Notes: generated from the sequence alone by a model not told the origin. DNA of 64,000 bases from Azolla caroliniana (GCA_043228905.1 JBHGNT010000006.1:18042001-18106000); one strand, 5' to 3'; counted from the first letter of the stretch, positions 40,639 through 51,551 are shown. A program made the numbers and translations.

Positions 40639-41863
40639 GTACGACTGGCCAACTACCGATATAGGCAGCGATGGCGACGAGCTATGCCTTAATTTCCGAT
40701 GTGCGACATCTCACTGGTTGGGATAGAGATTCTCCTGGTCTCATTCCATGGCGGCGGAAAGAGTCCTCGGCGTAAAGTTAAGATTAGAAGAAGTAGAGAG
40801 AAAGAAATATACTTGGAGGAGGGTCCCGAGAGAGAGTGTAACCCAGCAAGGACAACAGGAGGGTGCGAAGAAGCCCAATACTTCAACTAAAGGAGCAACC
40901 TTAGTTGGTTCACTAAACCCCAGCCCAGCACTACATGTTCTCCTGGGTCCCGCCGAGGATCCCTCAAGTACCCTTGTCCCGACTTCTCCTGGGATAGGCG
41001 TTATCGAAGACAAGCCAAGAATGGCCGAAGTAAGTGGACACCCACCTTACCGGTTAGAGAGGCCCTCTTTAAGACATTCACCAAAATGTTCACAGGGGCT
41101 AGGAACACTCGATCGTAGGAACTTCCGTACACCACTTACGGATCGCTCCGGGGTACGCAACAACCTTGACCAAATCTACCAAACGAATCAGGCCTTCGGC
41201 CCTGATCACGTGCACTATCAGCTTTATCCAATACATGGTCTTGGATAAAGATTTGTTGTTTACTGCTTACGGAAACATCCGATGATCACACCCCACCGCT
41301 GCCACGGGAAATTATTCAGAACTTCAATCTTCCGAGAAGAGAGAGAAAGATTCGTAAAACTTTTCAGTCAAACAAGATATTCGATCCACTTATATAGATA
41401 TATCTATGTACATATGAATATGTACGTATTCTTTGCTCTCTATTTTGTAGAACCGTCGTTCTTCAAACCAACCTTGCGGCGGGCCGGGCTGGGCCGGCGG
41501 CGTTCTCCTATTAAATCATTCCCACGATACGGGCAATATGATACTGGCATTATCAATGTGTTAAGCGAGGAAAAACTGAAGATGGATTGGCTCTCAGCCA
41601 GCTAGCAGCAGAGTTACAGAGAGCGTCGCCCGGGCGCAGACCTTCTGATGGCCTACCGTGCCCCTAGACGAAAGGGCAACCATCTACACCTGAAATACTG
41701 GCGACAGTATTTGCTTGCGGCGGAACAACAAAAAAGAGTGCAGTCTCCCGCTTAACTGGAATTTGATAAGGTTTCGCAAGACACTTCAACATATACCTGA
41801 CGTTAGCAAGGGGGAACCAAGGTTTCTGCCTCGGTTCCCCCGGCAGGCAGGCATTCTCGGAAC
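40639..41863 (+). other. 5' part of mitochondrial nad2 intron 2 (nad2i542)
   Basis: Starts GTACGAC, near the group II 5' consensus GUGYG. No domain V seen, so only the 5' half is here, as in a trans-spliced or truncated intron. The last part (about 41260-41863) may be other mitochondrial sequence. A strong hairpin lies at 41810-41841. Confidence 0.55.
41810..41841. other. Perfect-but-one inverted repeat (hairpin)
   Basis: GGGGGAACCAAGG and CCTCGGTTCCCCC (12 of 13 pair) flank six bases. It lies at the right end of the mitochondrial block. Confidence 0.6.
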
Positions 41864-41883
41864 ATCAACCAGAGGCTAACAAC

Positions 41884-42951
41884 ATGATGATGATGTTCGA
41901 GTGGATGCTTCAAGAGCAACGTGCGATGTCCGAGATATCGGCAGCAGTAGAGCGGCTCGTGCAACGGATCGGGCAATTCAACGGAAAGGACGTATCACGC
42001 TATCTTCGGGACTACAAGGCGGAAATGATACGATGTGGGATTTCGGAAGGACTGCAAGTGACATCCTTCAACCGGATAGCTACCGACGGGCTTCAAGCAA
42101 GTATCCATAGGCTACGACAACAAAATCCAATGTGGGAAGCGTTTGAAGAGGCGCTAAAGGCCACGTTCGCTATCGAGGACTCCTCCAAGGCAACGCGGAG
42201 AGGATTTGAGGATTGGGTGGAAACGCCGGAGAAGGGGATGAAGGTCCTCGATGTGTTTTCGGCATTTGAAAGTCGGTTCGGGAGGTTGTCTGTGAGAGAT
42301 CAAGCTATTCTCGCACCGGACAAAGTTATCATGTTCTTACGAGCCGTAGACGTCTGGGACCGGAAGGATCTTGGAGTGCTTCTAGAGGACACGACTACCG
42401 AGAGTGGCCTCACCGAAACATGGGAAAGCATGCGGGATATCGTTGCGCGATACACAAAGAGGGGGCAATGGCTTGCCAACGAAGAAAAGAGGGTTTTGGA
42501 ACCGATTCCGAAACCGAGATCCGGATCGGAAGACTATCAACCGCGGGCTCGAGAGACTACGACCGAGAAGGGAATCGACGCAACCACGGTAGAGCAGTTG
42601 CTGAAAGAAATGGAGAATCTGAAAATCGCGATGGTAAAAAAGTCAGATGACTCTCCCACAAGCTCCAAGTATATGGACCGTCGGTGCATATGGTGTGATA
42701 GCACCAAACATGATCGGAGGGATTGCGACAAGCACAAGGAGGCATTACGACGGGATCTTATCTATCACGAGGGAAATTGGATCCATTCGATGGACTCTTG
42801 GAAGCCACTCCGACCGAACTTCCGGAAAGGTGGCATGAAGAAGGTCCTCAAGGAGGAAATAACGGCGAAAAGCGATTATGCAACAACCGCAGGAATACGT
42901 GTCGGGGAGTCGTCTACAACAAAGACGTCTTTTTGGCCGGAAGTGCTATAA
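41884..42951 (+). CDS. Gypsy-C gag
   Basis: 355 residues from an ATG at 41884, the first of four consecutive Met codons. It contains a gag-like core (IGQFNGKDVSRYLRDYKAEM, then PMWEAFEEALKATFAIEDSS) and a CCHC knuckle CIWCDSTKHDRRDC near residue 263. The stop TAA (42949-42951) lies in the same frame as the protease frame that follows, so gag and protease were probably one frame. The gag resembles that of divergent gypsy elements more than that of the chromoviruses here. Confidence 0.75.
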   Translation: MMMMFEWMLQEQRAMSEISAAVERLVQRIGQFNGKDVSRYLRDYKAEMIRCGISEGLQVTSFNRIATDGLQASIHRLRQQNPMWEAFEEALKATFAIEDSSKATRRGFEDWVETPEKGMKVLDVFSAFESRFGRLSVRDQAILAPDKVIMFLRAVDVWDRKDLGVLLEDTTTESGLTETWESMRDIVARYTKRGQWLANEEKRVLEPIPKPRSGSEDYQPRARETTTEKGIDATTVEQLLKEMENLKIAMVKKSDDSPTSSKYMDRRCIWCDSTKHDRRDCDKHKEALRRDLIYHEGNWIHSMDSWKPLRPNFRKGGMKKVLKEEITAKSDYATTAGIRVGESSTTKTSFWPEVL

Positions 42952-43878
42952 ATTTTGAAGAAAGCCGACCATGATGAAATCCGAAGCGCCGCGGAATGTA
43001 TCCGGGAAGCTACGGGATGGGAGTGCGCCATAGATAAGAATAGCATACATGCGCTATGTCAATTGCATGAAGTGTATGTGGATGAAAAACGACGGCGCAC
43101 GGATGATGCGACCGAACCATCAAAGACACCGGAAAGCTGGAGCTCTGGAGGGAAGGGAAAAGAAAAGACGATTCTGGCATTCAAGCTCGCCTCGGACATA
43201 GAACAACAAACGGACTTGAAAAAGGTGTTCGAGGAGAGAATCCTCAATAGCCGGGTAGAATTTTCGCTTTGGGAACTACTCGGAATAGCGAAGAAGGAGT
43301 TCCACGATCTTCTTGTGGATCTCGTGAAGAGAAAAAGACAAAGTACGGAGGAAAATATTGTTTTAATGAATGACACCGAAGTGGAGGACGAGATTCTAAA
43401 CTTCCACTACACAAGGCCACACTGGGCACGTGCAACTACGGAGACTCCGGTCCGAATCGGCAACATCAAAGAGCCCGTGCTAGCATTGATTGATCACGGA
43501 TCAGAGATCAATTTGATGTCCAAGGAGTTCTACCGGAAGGGGAAGTGGCCTATAAACACTAACCATGGATGGAAGATCCGGGCAGCCACTAAAGCAACGA
43601 AAGTTCTATTTGCGGCTTGTCCGAATGTGACGGTGAAGATCGGGGATCTCGAGATCGACCAAAATTTCTTCGTACAAGACGAGGTCTCACATTCCGTGAT
43701 CCTCGGGCAACCCTTTATCACGGCTTCACGGATGGAGACAAAGGTGCTTGATAGCGGTGCGGCTTTCACACGAATTCGGAGCCAAAACGAATGGAAATCT
43801 GTCCAATTCCTAACGGTGCCGGAAAATCATGAAAGGAACAAGAGAGAGCTCTTGTCCCAAACAAGAAGGGATTTTTAG
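42952..43878 (+). CDS. Gypsy-C protease region
   Basis: Same frame as gag, open for about 308 codons. N-terminal half: RSAAECIREATGWECAIDKN and FSLWELLGIAKKEFHDLLVD, a block known beside proteases of some non-plant gypsy elements (DUF4100-like, from memory). Protease proper: ALIDHGSEINLMS (His where Ser or Thr is usual) through VILGQPFITASRME. It ends with a TAG at 43876-43878 directly after five T, where a -1 slip would enter the RT frame. Confidence 0.7.
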   Translation: MLKKADHDEIRSAAECIREATGWECAIDKNSIHALCQLHEVYVDEKRRRTDDATEPSKTPESWSSGGKGKEKTILAFKLASDIEQQTDLKKVFEERILNSRVEFSLWELLGIAKKEFHDLLVDLVKRKRQSTEENIVLMNDTEVEDEILNFHYTRPHWARATTETPVRIGNIKEPVLALIDHGSEINLMSKEFYRKGKWPINTNHGWKIRAATKATKVLFAACPNVTVKIGDLEIDQNFFVQDEVSHSVILGQPFITASRMETKVLDSGAAFTRIRSQNEWKSVQFLTVPENHERNKRELLSQTRRDF

Positions 43879-46800
43879 TGAGGACTGTTGCGGAGTGGGG
43901 AAGTGATAGTTCGAGAAGCCCTGATACCCCACACAGGAAGAAACCTCTCGGAGCAAAACAAGTACGAATCGGTCCGGATGGGGCATCCACGTACACGGTC
44001 GTAACCGGACGAATGAAGAAAGAATACCGAAAAGTTGAGGATAAGTTATGGTCAGCATCAATAATAAAAGAAGATGAAGAAATCATGGGAATAGTCGAAG
44101 AACTGTTCTATGAGAGCACGCTACAACGGCTTGAAGAGCTCGTGGAAGATACAAGCCAGGGAAACCGGGTAATTCCGGTGGAATTGGTCGAGATGTACGA
44201 GATCATTGCGAAAATGGGGTCGGATGCGCTCCGCAAAGAAGAAGCAATGGTAAGTACGAAATACAAGACCGTGGAGAAGAAGGTGAAACCAGTTGCAGGA
44301 CCGTTACCCGCCGATAGCAAACAAAAGAGGAAAGAAGTCTCAGGAGATCCGACACTTCAGAGGTCCGTGGATATCGGACATGCCTTCACGGATGAGACCC
44401 GGAAGAAACTTTGGATCGGTGGAGGTGGATTCCTTTTACAAAATGAAGAAGAACTATTCCGTGGGATGTTGGAACAACATGGGAAAGCATTTGCACTCAC
44501 ATCGAAAGAGATAGGGTACGTTGATCCGAAGATAGTGGAGCCGATGGTGATCTTCACGATTGACCATGTCCCGTGGAACCTAAAGCCAATTTCGGTGCCG
44601 CGGGCGCATATTCCAAAAGTCATCGACTTGCTTAAGGTGAAGGTGGCGATGGGGATTCTAGAGCCATCAAACGCTCCGTATTCAAATCGATGGTTTACGG
44701 TTCCGAAGAAGAACGGGTCACTCCGATTTATCCAAGACTTGCAACCGGTGAACAAAGTCACGATCTGGAACTCAGGAGTTGGTCCGATAGTGGACGAATT
44801 TGTGGAAGCATTTGCCGGTCGTGCGATATACTTCATTGGAGACCTATACTCGGGGTATGACCAATTCCAACTAGCCCTGGAGATCCGAGACATCACTACC
44901 ATGTGGACACCGATAGGATTAGTCCGGATGTGTACGCTACCACAAGGCGCGACGAACTCGGTCGCACATATGATGAATGCAATGAACAAGGTATTTCGAG
45001 ACTGCATTCTGGAGATAACGATGTCGTTCCTAGATGACATTCCGATGAAAGGATGCGCGATAGAAGAAAAAGATGAAACTATGGATAATCGAGGATGCCG
45101 AAAGTTCGTAGTCAACCATATTCGCGATTGCGAGAAAGTGCTTCGAAAGTTAGAAGATGTGCACCTAACACTTTCCGGAGAGAAATCGACATTCGGGCAA
45201 GAAGAAATATTGGTAGTCGGACATCTATGTGGGCCCTAAGGCCGAAGACCGTCACTGACCAAGATCGATGCAATTCAAGCTATGAAAGAAATATATGAGT
45301 CACAATCTGAAGTCCGAAGGTTTCTCGGAGCATGTGCATTCTATCACATATGGATTCCGCACTATGCACATATTGCAGACCCACTCTATCACTTGTTGTG
45401 GAAGGGTAAGAAGTTCGAATAGAAACCGGAGCATACCAAAGCCGTGAAGAAGCTCAAGAAATCACTACGGAGGGCAAAAGCACTAAAGAAGCCGAACTAT
45501 GACCAACCGGTCATAGTAACGGTTGACACAAGTCCAACCGGAATCGGTTGGGTATTCAATCAAGCCGATCCGGATGGTTCGCGATATCCGATCCGATTCG
45601 GAGGAAAGGTTCTCAACGAAAGGCAACGCGGATATGCACAAGTCAAAAGAGAATTATGGGGAGTCATGTCGGCAATCAAATCGGATAGAGATTATTTGAT
45701 CGGAGCCGAAGTAGTGATTGAAACGGATTGTCTTCCGATACCCGGGATGATGCAATGTTGCACGATACCGGATGTGGCTATGCTAAGGTGGATTGCATAT
45801 GTTAAGTCACTTAATCCGGAGGTACGACACATCTCCAGAAAAGACAACGCGGTAGCAGATATGCTATCAAGGGCGCAGTTCGAAGATGACATAACCGAAT
45901 CCGATAATGAACAAGTTTCCGAAGACTACTTTGCTTCGGAGCACATATGTCGGGTGAACGTAATCCGAGAATTCCGGGAAGAAGAATACGAGGGAGAAAG
46001 CTTGCTGATCGGGAAAGTGCTACAAGAAATCGAGGAATCATCAAACAATAAAGAGAAGAGAGCCGAGATCCGAAGTAAGAAGCGGCTAGTCCGAAAGTTC
46101 TTCTTGAAAAATGGAATAATATGGAGGGAGCCGAAAAGACCAGATGGCATACCACTTCGGGTAGTCGGGACGTAAGAGCAACGAAACCGGATAATGTCCG
46201 AATTTCACGAATCCGATTGGGCTAGACATCGAGGAACATGGGCAACTTTTGTGAAAATCAAACAAAAATATTGGTGGAAGAACATGTACAAAGATATAGC
46301 GGAGTTCACGGAAAGTTGCAAGAAGTGTCAAATCTACTCCGGAGTTTGACACCGAGATGAGTTACATCCGACATTCTCACCGACAATCAACTTCAAATGG
46401 ATGGTCGATATTGTAGCCATGCCAACCGGGATCAGACAAAAGAAGTACTTGGTGTTAGCTCAGGAAGATCTCACAAACCAAGTAGAAGGTCGGGCGCTAC
46501 GAAGGAAAACGTGTTCTATAGTATGCCAATTTCTATTGGAGGAGGTGTTTTGAAGGTACGGGTGCGTAGGACAAGTGATTGCAGATCGGGGAGAACTCGA
46601 CTCTGATAAAGCTAAGGAATTCTTCACCAAACATGGAGTTCGGTTAACACTGACAACAACATACAATCCGGAAGCCAACGGGAAGATCGAACGAGGACAT
46701 AGTCCGATTGTCAAAGCACTTGCAAAGGCATGTGATGGAAGGGTGAAGGATTGGCTGCAGATGCTTCCGTATGCACTATGGGCGGATCGGACGACGCATA

Positions 46801-46985
46801 GCTCCAGAACCGGTTACATGCCGGCAGAACTCATGACCGGACAAGCACCGGTAATGCCAATGGAAACCGCGATCGCGACATGGACGGTGCTACCATGGAA
46901 GGAAGAGATGGGCTGGGAAGAGCTACTAGCGGTCTGAATACGACAACTAGAGGGAAGACCGGAAGACATAGCAGAAGCAATACGC
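43878..46985 (+). pseudogene. Gypsy-C RT, RNase H and integrase, decayed
   Basis: One frame with scattered stops (TAA 45237, TAG 45420, TAA 46173, TGA near 46346 and 46551, TGA 46935). RT: KPISVPRAHIPKVIDLLKVK, FTVPKKNGSLRFIQDLQPVN, GDLYSGYDQFQLALE, MSFLDDIPMKG. RNase H: VTVDTSPTGIGWVFNQADPD. Integrase: a zinc finger with HESDWARHRGTWATF...CKKCQIY, core FKWMVDIVAMPTG, IADRGELDS, NPEANGKIERGHSP. Many stops could come from single C-to-T changes. It is cut at 46985 by the inverted solo LTR; the C-terminus resumes at 47868. Confidence 0.8.
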
Positions 46986-47867
46986 TGTCGTGCCTTGCGG
47001 CTCTGGATCGTTGCGCGAGTTGGGTGGGAACCGCTGGGGTTTTGGACTAGGAGGAAAGAAAATTCTAAGGCAATTAAGAATATGAAATATATTGTAAGAA
47101 AGAAAGATATGAAAAACTCGTGAATCCCACGAGTATAGTGTATTAGTGAGTACTCAAATTAAGAGAGGAAAAATAGTTAGCAAACTCGTGGATCCCACGA
47201 TTATATTATATTAATCAACCCTTGTAAAAATAATCAACAACCTCTATACATCTTTCTCTCTTCCTTATATAGTGTTGGAAGAGTCTAAGTTTATCACATG
47301 CAAGCATCATGCTTTTCCTATTTTTAGTTTTCATGCACACTGCATGTGCATGATTAGCTTTCTATCTCATCTTTTCTTTTAACTCGAGTGTCTATGCATG
47401 AATAACTTTTTGTACCATGCATGTCTAAAAATTTTACATGGGATAAAGTTTAGTATAACTTTAAAATTCATAATACGCTAGTATAATGATAAGGTTTAAC
47501 ATTATTAACATGGAGGTGCAAGGTTCGATTCTTGCCCTATGCATGTAATATATAATTTTATACTTTCTTCTATTTACAAATATGTCTCTTCATCTCACCG
47601 GCCTTCTTCATCGAGCTCTTGCCGGTTCTGCTTCATCCGGTTCTCGCCGGTTTTCTTTATCCGGTTCTTACCGGATCCTTCTTACTGGTCCTCTTCGTCC
47701 ATTTCTCACCGACTCTCACCGGCCTTCTTCATCCAGCTCTTGCCGGTCTCCTTACCGGTTTCGGTCCTCACGGGTTCTTCCTTCTAGTTCTCACTGGGTA
47801 CTCCATATCCTATCCGGAGAAACCAAAAATGTAATTTTTCATGTAGTGTGCGAATTACACTACGACA
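46986..47867 (-). repeat. Inverted solo LTR related to Gypsy-C
   Basis: 882 bp. On the minus strand it starts TGTCGTAGTG and ends GGCACGACA, matching the Gypsy-C LTR end to end, with an extra minisatellite. It interrupts the integrase between AIRCR and the downstream KFEEGDWV text. Flanking 5-mers TACGC and ATGCC do not match cleanly, so the target duplication has decayed or the edges are off by a base or two. Confidence 0.75.
47595..47815. repeat. GC-rich minisatellite in the solo LTR
   Basis: About ten degenerate copies of a 20-23-base unit built on CTCACCGG, CTTCTTCATCCGGTTCT and TTGCCGG. Absent from both other Gypsy-C LTRs. Confidence 0.65.
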
Positions 47868-48243
47868 ATGCCGACAACCAGAAGCGCGATTCCGGAATAA
47901 AAGCCGGTTCGACACAAAGCACCGACTACGACTGTGAAAGTTTGAAGAAGGAGATTGGGTGATTGTCTACGATAGTAGTTTGGATCATCAACATACAACG
48001 ATGCGGAAGTTCGCGAAAAGGTGGTTTGGGCCATACGAGGTTCGGAAAGTTTTCGACAACGGAACTTACCGACTATGCGAGTTGGATGGAACGATGCTAC
48101 CAGTGCCTATAGTCGGGAAACAGGTGAAGATTTTCAAGAAGTGGATTGATGAAGAACCCTATGTGATCCTAGAGAAGACCGACAAGAAGGAGCAATCGGA
48201 CGAAGATCGCGGTGATGTGGAAAGCGAAGAAAGTGTATTATAA
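47868..48243 (+). pseudogene. Gypsy-C integrase C-terminus
   Basis: After the solo LTR the translation resumes (KFEEGDWVIVYDSSLDHQ), then the GPY-type module KRWFGPYEVRKVFDNGTYRL, and an acidic tail to TAA at 48241-48243. It would be the DNA-binding end of integrase. A frame change separates it from the core. Confidence 0.75.
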
Positions 48244-48353
48244 CTCATAGTCGACTTAAGGGGAGAATCGGAGGAAGCTTCGAATGAAGGTGAATAGCAA
48301 GCATCGGGGACTTCGGCACATACCGGAGGATGTGCGGGTTCGGAGGGGGCGAG

Positions 48354-48853
48354 TGTCATAGTGTGAATCACACATTACGTGAAATATGTAAAATACTATA
48401 TCCGATTTAAAGTACGTATAATAAATAAAATAAAATATTAAAAATATTTATTACATACATAGGGTAAGATTCAAACCTTGTACCTCCACGTAAACAAACC
48501 CCAACCTTACCATTGTACTAACTTATCCTAAGTGTTCTAAATATAGATTTATTACGTATAAGACCTTTATTTACGCCTACCTTTATTAAAAGATAAGACA
48601 TGCATTTTTTAGGATACGTGAATACATTATTTATAAGAAAAATGTACACCAATAAAAAAGTACTCGTGCACATCTAGCGAGCATGAGCACTATATTTAGG
48701 AAATAAAAGCATAGTGTAAAAAGGCAACTCATGCACATTTAGTGTGCATGAACAGTTTAGAAAAAGCATGAAGCTATGCTTAGCCTCTTCCATCCTTATA
48801 TAAGGAGGAGAGAAAGATGTATGGGGGTTGTTGATTATTTTTACAAGGATTAA
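48354..48853 (+). repeat. 3' LTR of Gypsy-C, truncated
   Basis: Starts TGTCATAGTG after the purine-rich CGGAGGGGGCGAG. It follows the 5' LTR to about ACAAGGATT at 48853, where a chromovirus fragment takes over. It has an antisense tRNA-like segment (48462-48522) of which the 5' LTR has lost part. Confidence 0.8.
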
Positions 48854-48861
48854 ACCATGTA

Positions 48862-49867
48862 ATGACAGCCTTGCAACAACTTCAACTCGAAAATGAAATC
48901 CTTCGGGAATCATTACGGGAGTTTCAATCCATCACATCAAGAAACCCACCACTTGCCGAGACACAACCACCATCGGCACCTAGCCCAACCACTTTCTCTT
49001 CCCATCCATATGTCCTCGAACCCACCGTCAACCTACCCGACAAATTCAACGGCACGAGGGTGCATCTTCGTGGCTTCATCAATCAAATTCGGTTGATCAT
49101 CTTATTACAGCCCCAACGGTATGCTAATGATTTTTCTCAAGGTTGGCCTCATCAGCACCCTTCTCTACGGGTCAGCGCAAGCATGGTTTACACCCGTGGT
49201 CGAGATATCATCCCCTCTCTTAGAAAACTTCACCGCTTTCCTTGCTGAGGTCGAAGCTACATTTGGCGAGACAGATCGACGACGGATGACACTCACGAAG
49301 CTCTATTCCTTCCAACAAGGCTCACGTCCAGCCTCTGTCTATGCTTCAGAGTTCCACTAGATTGCTTACGATGTTAGTTAGGATGATCAAGCCTTATGCG
49401 ACCATTTTTGTCGTGGTCTCCCAAACGATGTCAAGACTCTTCTCTTGAACTTTTCGGAGCCCACATCATTGTCTCAAGTAATCTCCCAAGTTGTCCAATG
49501 TTATAATCGTCTGTTTGAACTTCGTCAAGAAGAACATGGGACTCGCGGATTTTAGTCTTCCTCCCGAAACGCGTCAATAGCCAAGCCCTATGTCTTAGTT
49601 TCTCCCCCCACTCCAACCTTATCATCACCCAATGATACTCATCCTACGATGGAGGTCAATTCCCATACTCCGATGGAGATCGACCATGCTCTGTTCCAAC
49701 CACTAACTAATGCCCAACGCCAACATCGTCACAACAATGACCTCTGTCTCTATTGTGGTAACCCTGGCCATGTAATCCGCCACTGCCCCATGTGGGGCCC
49801 CCGACACCAATTCCACTGTGCACGACTTGCGGAGGTTCCTCGACAACAGGAAAATGACCAAGTCTGA
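48862..49867 (+). pseudogene. Gypsy-E gag
   Basis: Coiled-coil start (LQQLQLENEILRESLREFQ) and gag core (KFNGTRVHLRGFINQIRLII; GSAQAWFTPVVEISSPLL after a frameshift near 49130). Stops follow (about 49358 TAG, 49378 TAG, 49554 TAG), then the zinc knuckle CLYCGNPGHVIRHC near 49745. Dead copy of the Gypsy-B type. Confidence 0.85.
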
Positions 49868-49881
49868 CTGCAGTAGGAGCC

Positions 49882-50502
49882 ATGCAGCTGGACACTTCTT
49901 GTTACCCACCTTCTTCATGCTCCTACAAGTCCGTTCCACCATTAGGAGGGTTTTCTTTGCAAGTAAGTCTTTGTTTCGGGTCGCCATCAATACATTCTCA
50001 TGCTTTGCTTGACTCCGGAGCATCCACTTGTTTTATCGATATATCATTTGTTCGCGCACATAATATCCCCACCATCCGCACCTCACAACCCATATCTGTT
50101 GAAGCAATTGACGGTCGGGTTCTCTCTTCGGGGGCGGTTACAGAAGTCATTATGCCGTTGGTACTTCAAGTCGGGGCCCACCATGAGGTACTAACCTTCT
50201 CCCTCATCGCAACCCCCCGACATCCAATTGTTTTGGGGCTATCTTGGTTGGAGGCACATAATTCGATAGCGGATAGGTGCAATCACTCCATCACTTTTCC
50301 GGTGCGGCCGATTCCGGTTGGGTCAGTACATTCTCTTGATTCCGGTGTGATCGACTCCAGCTTGGTCACTACACTGGCCGTTTTGTCGCGGGACATCTCC
50401 GTTCCTATCAACAATTTGCCTGCACGATATAGCAACTTTTCGGATATATTCGAGAAGCACAATGCAAATCGGTTACCCACACATGATCACAGTTTCTTTT
50501 AA
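49882..50502 (+). pseudogene. Gypsy-E pol, N-terminal fragment
   Basis: From ATG 49882, five bases after an in-phase TAGGAGCC as in Gypsy-B: MQLDTSCYPPS, protease LLDSGASTCF (about residue 43), GLSWLEAHNSIADRC. It breaks off after YSNFSDIFEKHNANRLPTH, before RT. Confidence 0.85.
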
Positions 50503-51464
50503 AATAAGGAAACTTGGAACACATCATACACTTATTATTATCTCTACTCATTTTCTTTTCACATCGTATAATGATTAATGTGACTAAATGTTACCATTGT
50601 TAAGTTATCACAAATATGAGTGACATAGATTTCCAATTACTGGCGAATGTTTGGTTAAAATTTCCATTATGGAATACTACGAACAACCTTGAGCATGGGC
50701 TCTGAGGATATGATTTAACCTTCATGTACTAGTTTACTTCATTACAAGATATATTTTGTCCTACTTGTCTATGGTTTCCCACATTGACACCTCATCAACT
50801 TATATGGTCACATTGAACAATTGTTACTCTTGATTTTGTGAACTCTAAGAATACATGTTAGGATAAACTCACAACTTGGGAGTAGTCATTGACTATATAT
50901 GATAGAACAAATCTAGTTAAATCTAGATAAATCTAATTAATAGTAATGTGCATCTCTTCCGAGATATCTCAAAAAATAAAATTATGTAAGTCCTAATTTA
51001 CTTTTAAAGACATGTCTTGGGAGAGAAGACCAACAATTAATCAATGATTGTGTTCGTATAGACGTACAATATATTGGGCATCCTAAATAAACAAAGAAAA
51101 GTTGGAACGAGAGCATTATTGCCAAGAGAAAGAATGAAGATATTGTAGGTTTTATTATGCAAATACTATATTTTAGAGGAAAGATTAATGGCCAAAGTCA
51201 CATTGAGGGCCTTGTCCTATTTCTTAATCAATATCCTCATTACTCTATTATGTCATCTGCTCGAGCATTAAAAAATAGTGAATTAATTCCAATATTTCAT
51301 CCATATGTAATGAATCACAATCAGGGCAAGAATTTGACGAGTGTCATGCCCGTCTAAGGCCATTTTGCCCGTCAAAAACATACACCCAATAAAAATGTCT
51401 GTCAAGTGACATATAAACTTACAATTTTCATTTTTCATGCGAAAGGCGCCCAAAAATTATCTAT
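50503..51464. other. AT-rich region without recognised features
   Basis: Scattered short frames only. A 66-residue plus-strand frame at 51157-51357 has no feature I know. I see no LTR ends or RNA genes here. Confidence 0.4.
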
Positions 51465-51497
51465 GTATGTATGTACGTATGTATGTATGTATGTATG

Positions 51498-51545
<48 letters not shown>
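51465..51545. repeat. Compound microsatellite (TATG)n-(TA)n
   Basis: About ten TATG/TACG units followed by about twenty TA units. Confidence 0.95.

Positions 51546-51551
<6 letters not shown>

Larger units (their letters stand above)
31631..41863. other. NUMT: nuclear copy of mitochondrial DNA (about 4.9 kb without Gypsy-B)
   Basis: Contains pieces of mitochondrial nad2, group II introns and a mitochondrial trnY. The exons are unedited, so it derives from mitochondrial DNA, not RNA. Chromovirus Gypsy-B (33314-38603) later inserted into it. Boundaries are set by the imperfect 13-bp repeats at 31618-31630 and 41864-41876 and are approximate. Order on the plus strand: nad2 intron 4 (3' part), exon 5, spacer, trnY (minus), spacer, exon 1, intron 1, exon 2, start of intron 2. 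Confidence 0.85.
30903..48853 (+). mobile_element. Gypsy-C: divergent, decayed Ty3/gypsy element, multiply interrupted
   Basis: 5' LTR 30903-31572, 3' LTR 48354-48853 (truncated). The interior holds gag, protease, RT, RNase H and integrase with many stops. The leader is interrupted by mitochondrial DNA (with Gypsy-B inside it) and the integrase region by an inverted solo LTR. Protease and RT differ from the common plant clades: DHGSEINLM in place of DSG/DTG, FLDD in RT, and a block (FSLWELLGIAKKEFHDLLVD) before the protease that I associate with gypsy elements annotated with DUF4100 in fungi. The lineage is uncertain. Confidence 0.8.
48854..50502 (+). mobile_element. Gypsy-E: truncated chromovirus fragment
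   Basis: Gag plus the start of pol, close to Gypsy-B in sequence, without LTRs. It joins the Gypsy-C LTR on the left and unrelated AT-rich DNA on the right. Confidence 0.85.

Noticed and set aside
40699-40705. GTGCGAC as the start of nad2 intron 2
   Set aside because: It fits the group II consensus well, but the reading before it ([15 protein letters not shown]) is not NAD2. The earlier GTACGAC at 40639 is in the right phase and within three bases of the known intron position.
44357-45115. A 252-codon open frame on the minus strand opposite the Gypsy-C RT
   Set aside because: It is the mirror of a conserved RT reading on the plus strand and shows no domain of its own.
46986-47867. Autointegration product of Gypsy-C
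   Set aside because: The inverted LTR differs from both Gypsy-C LTRs (minisatellite, indels), so it came from another copy.
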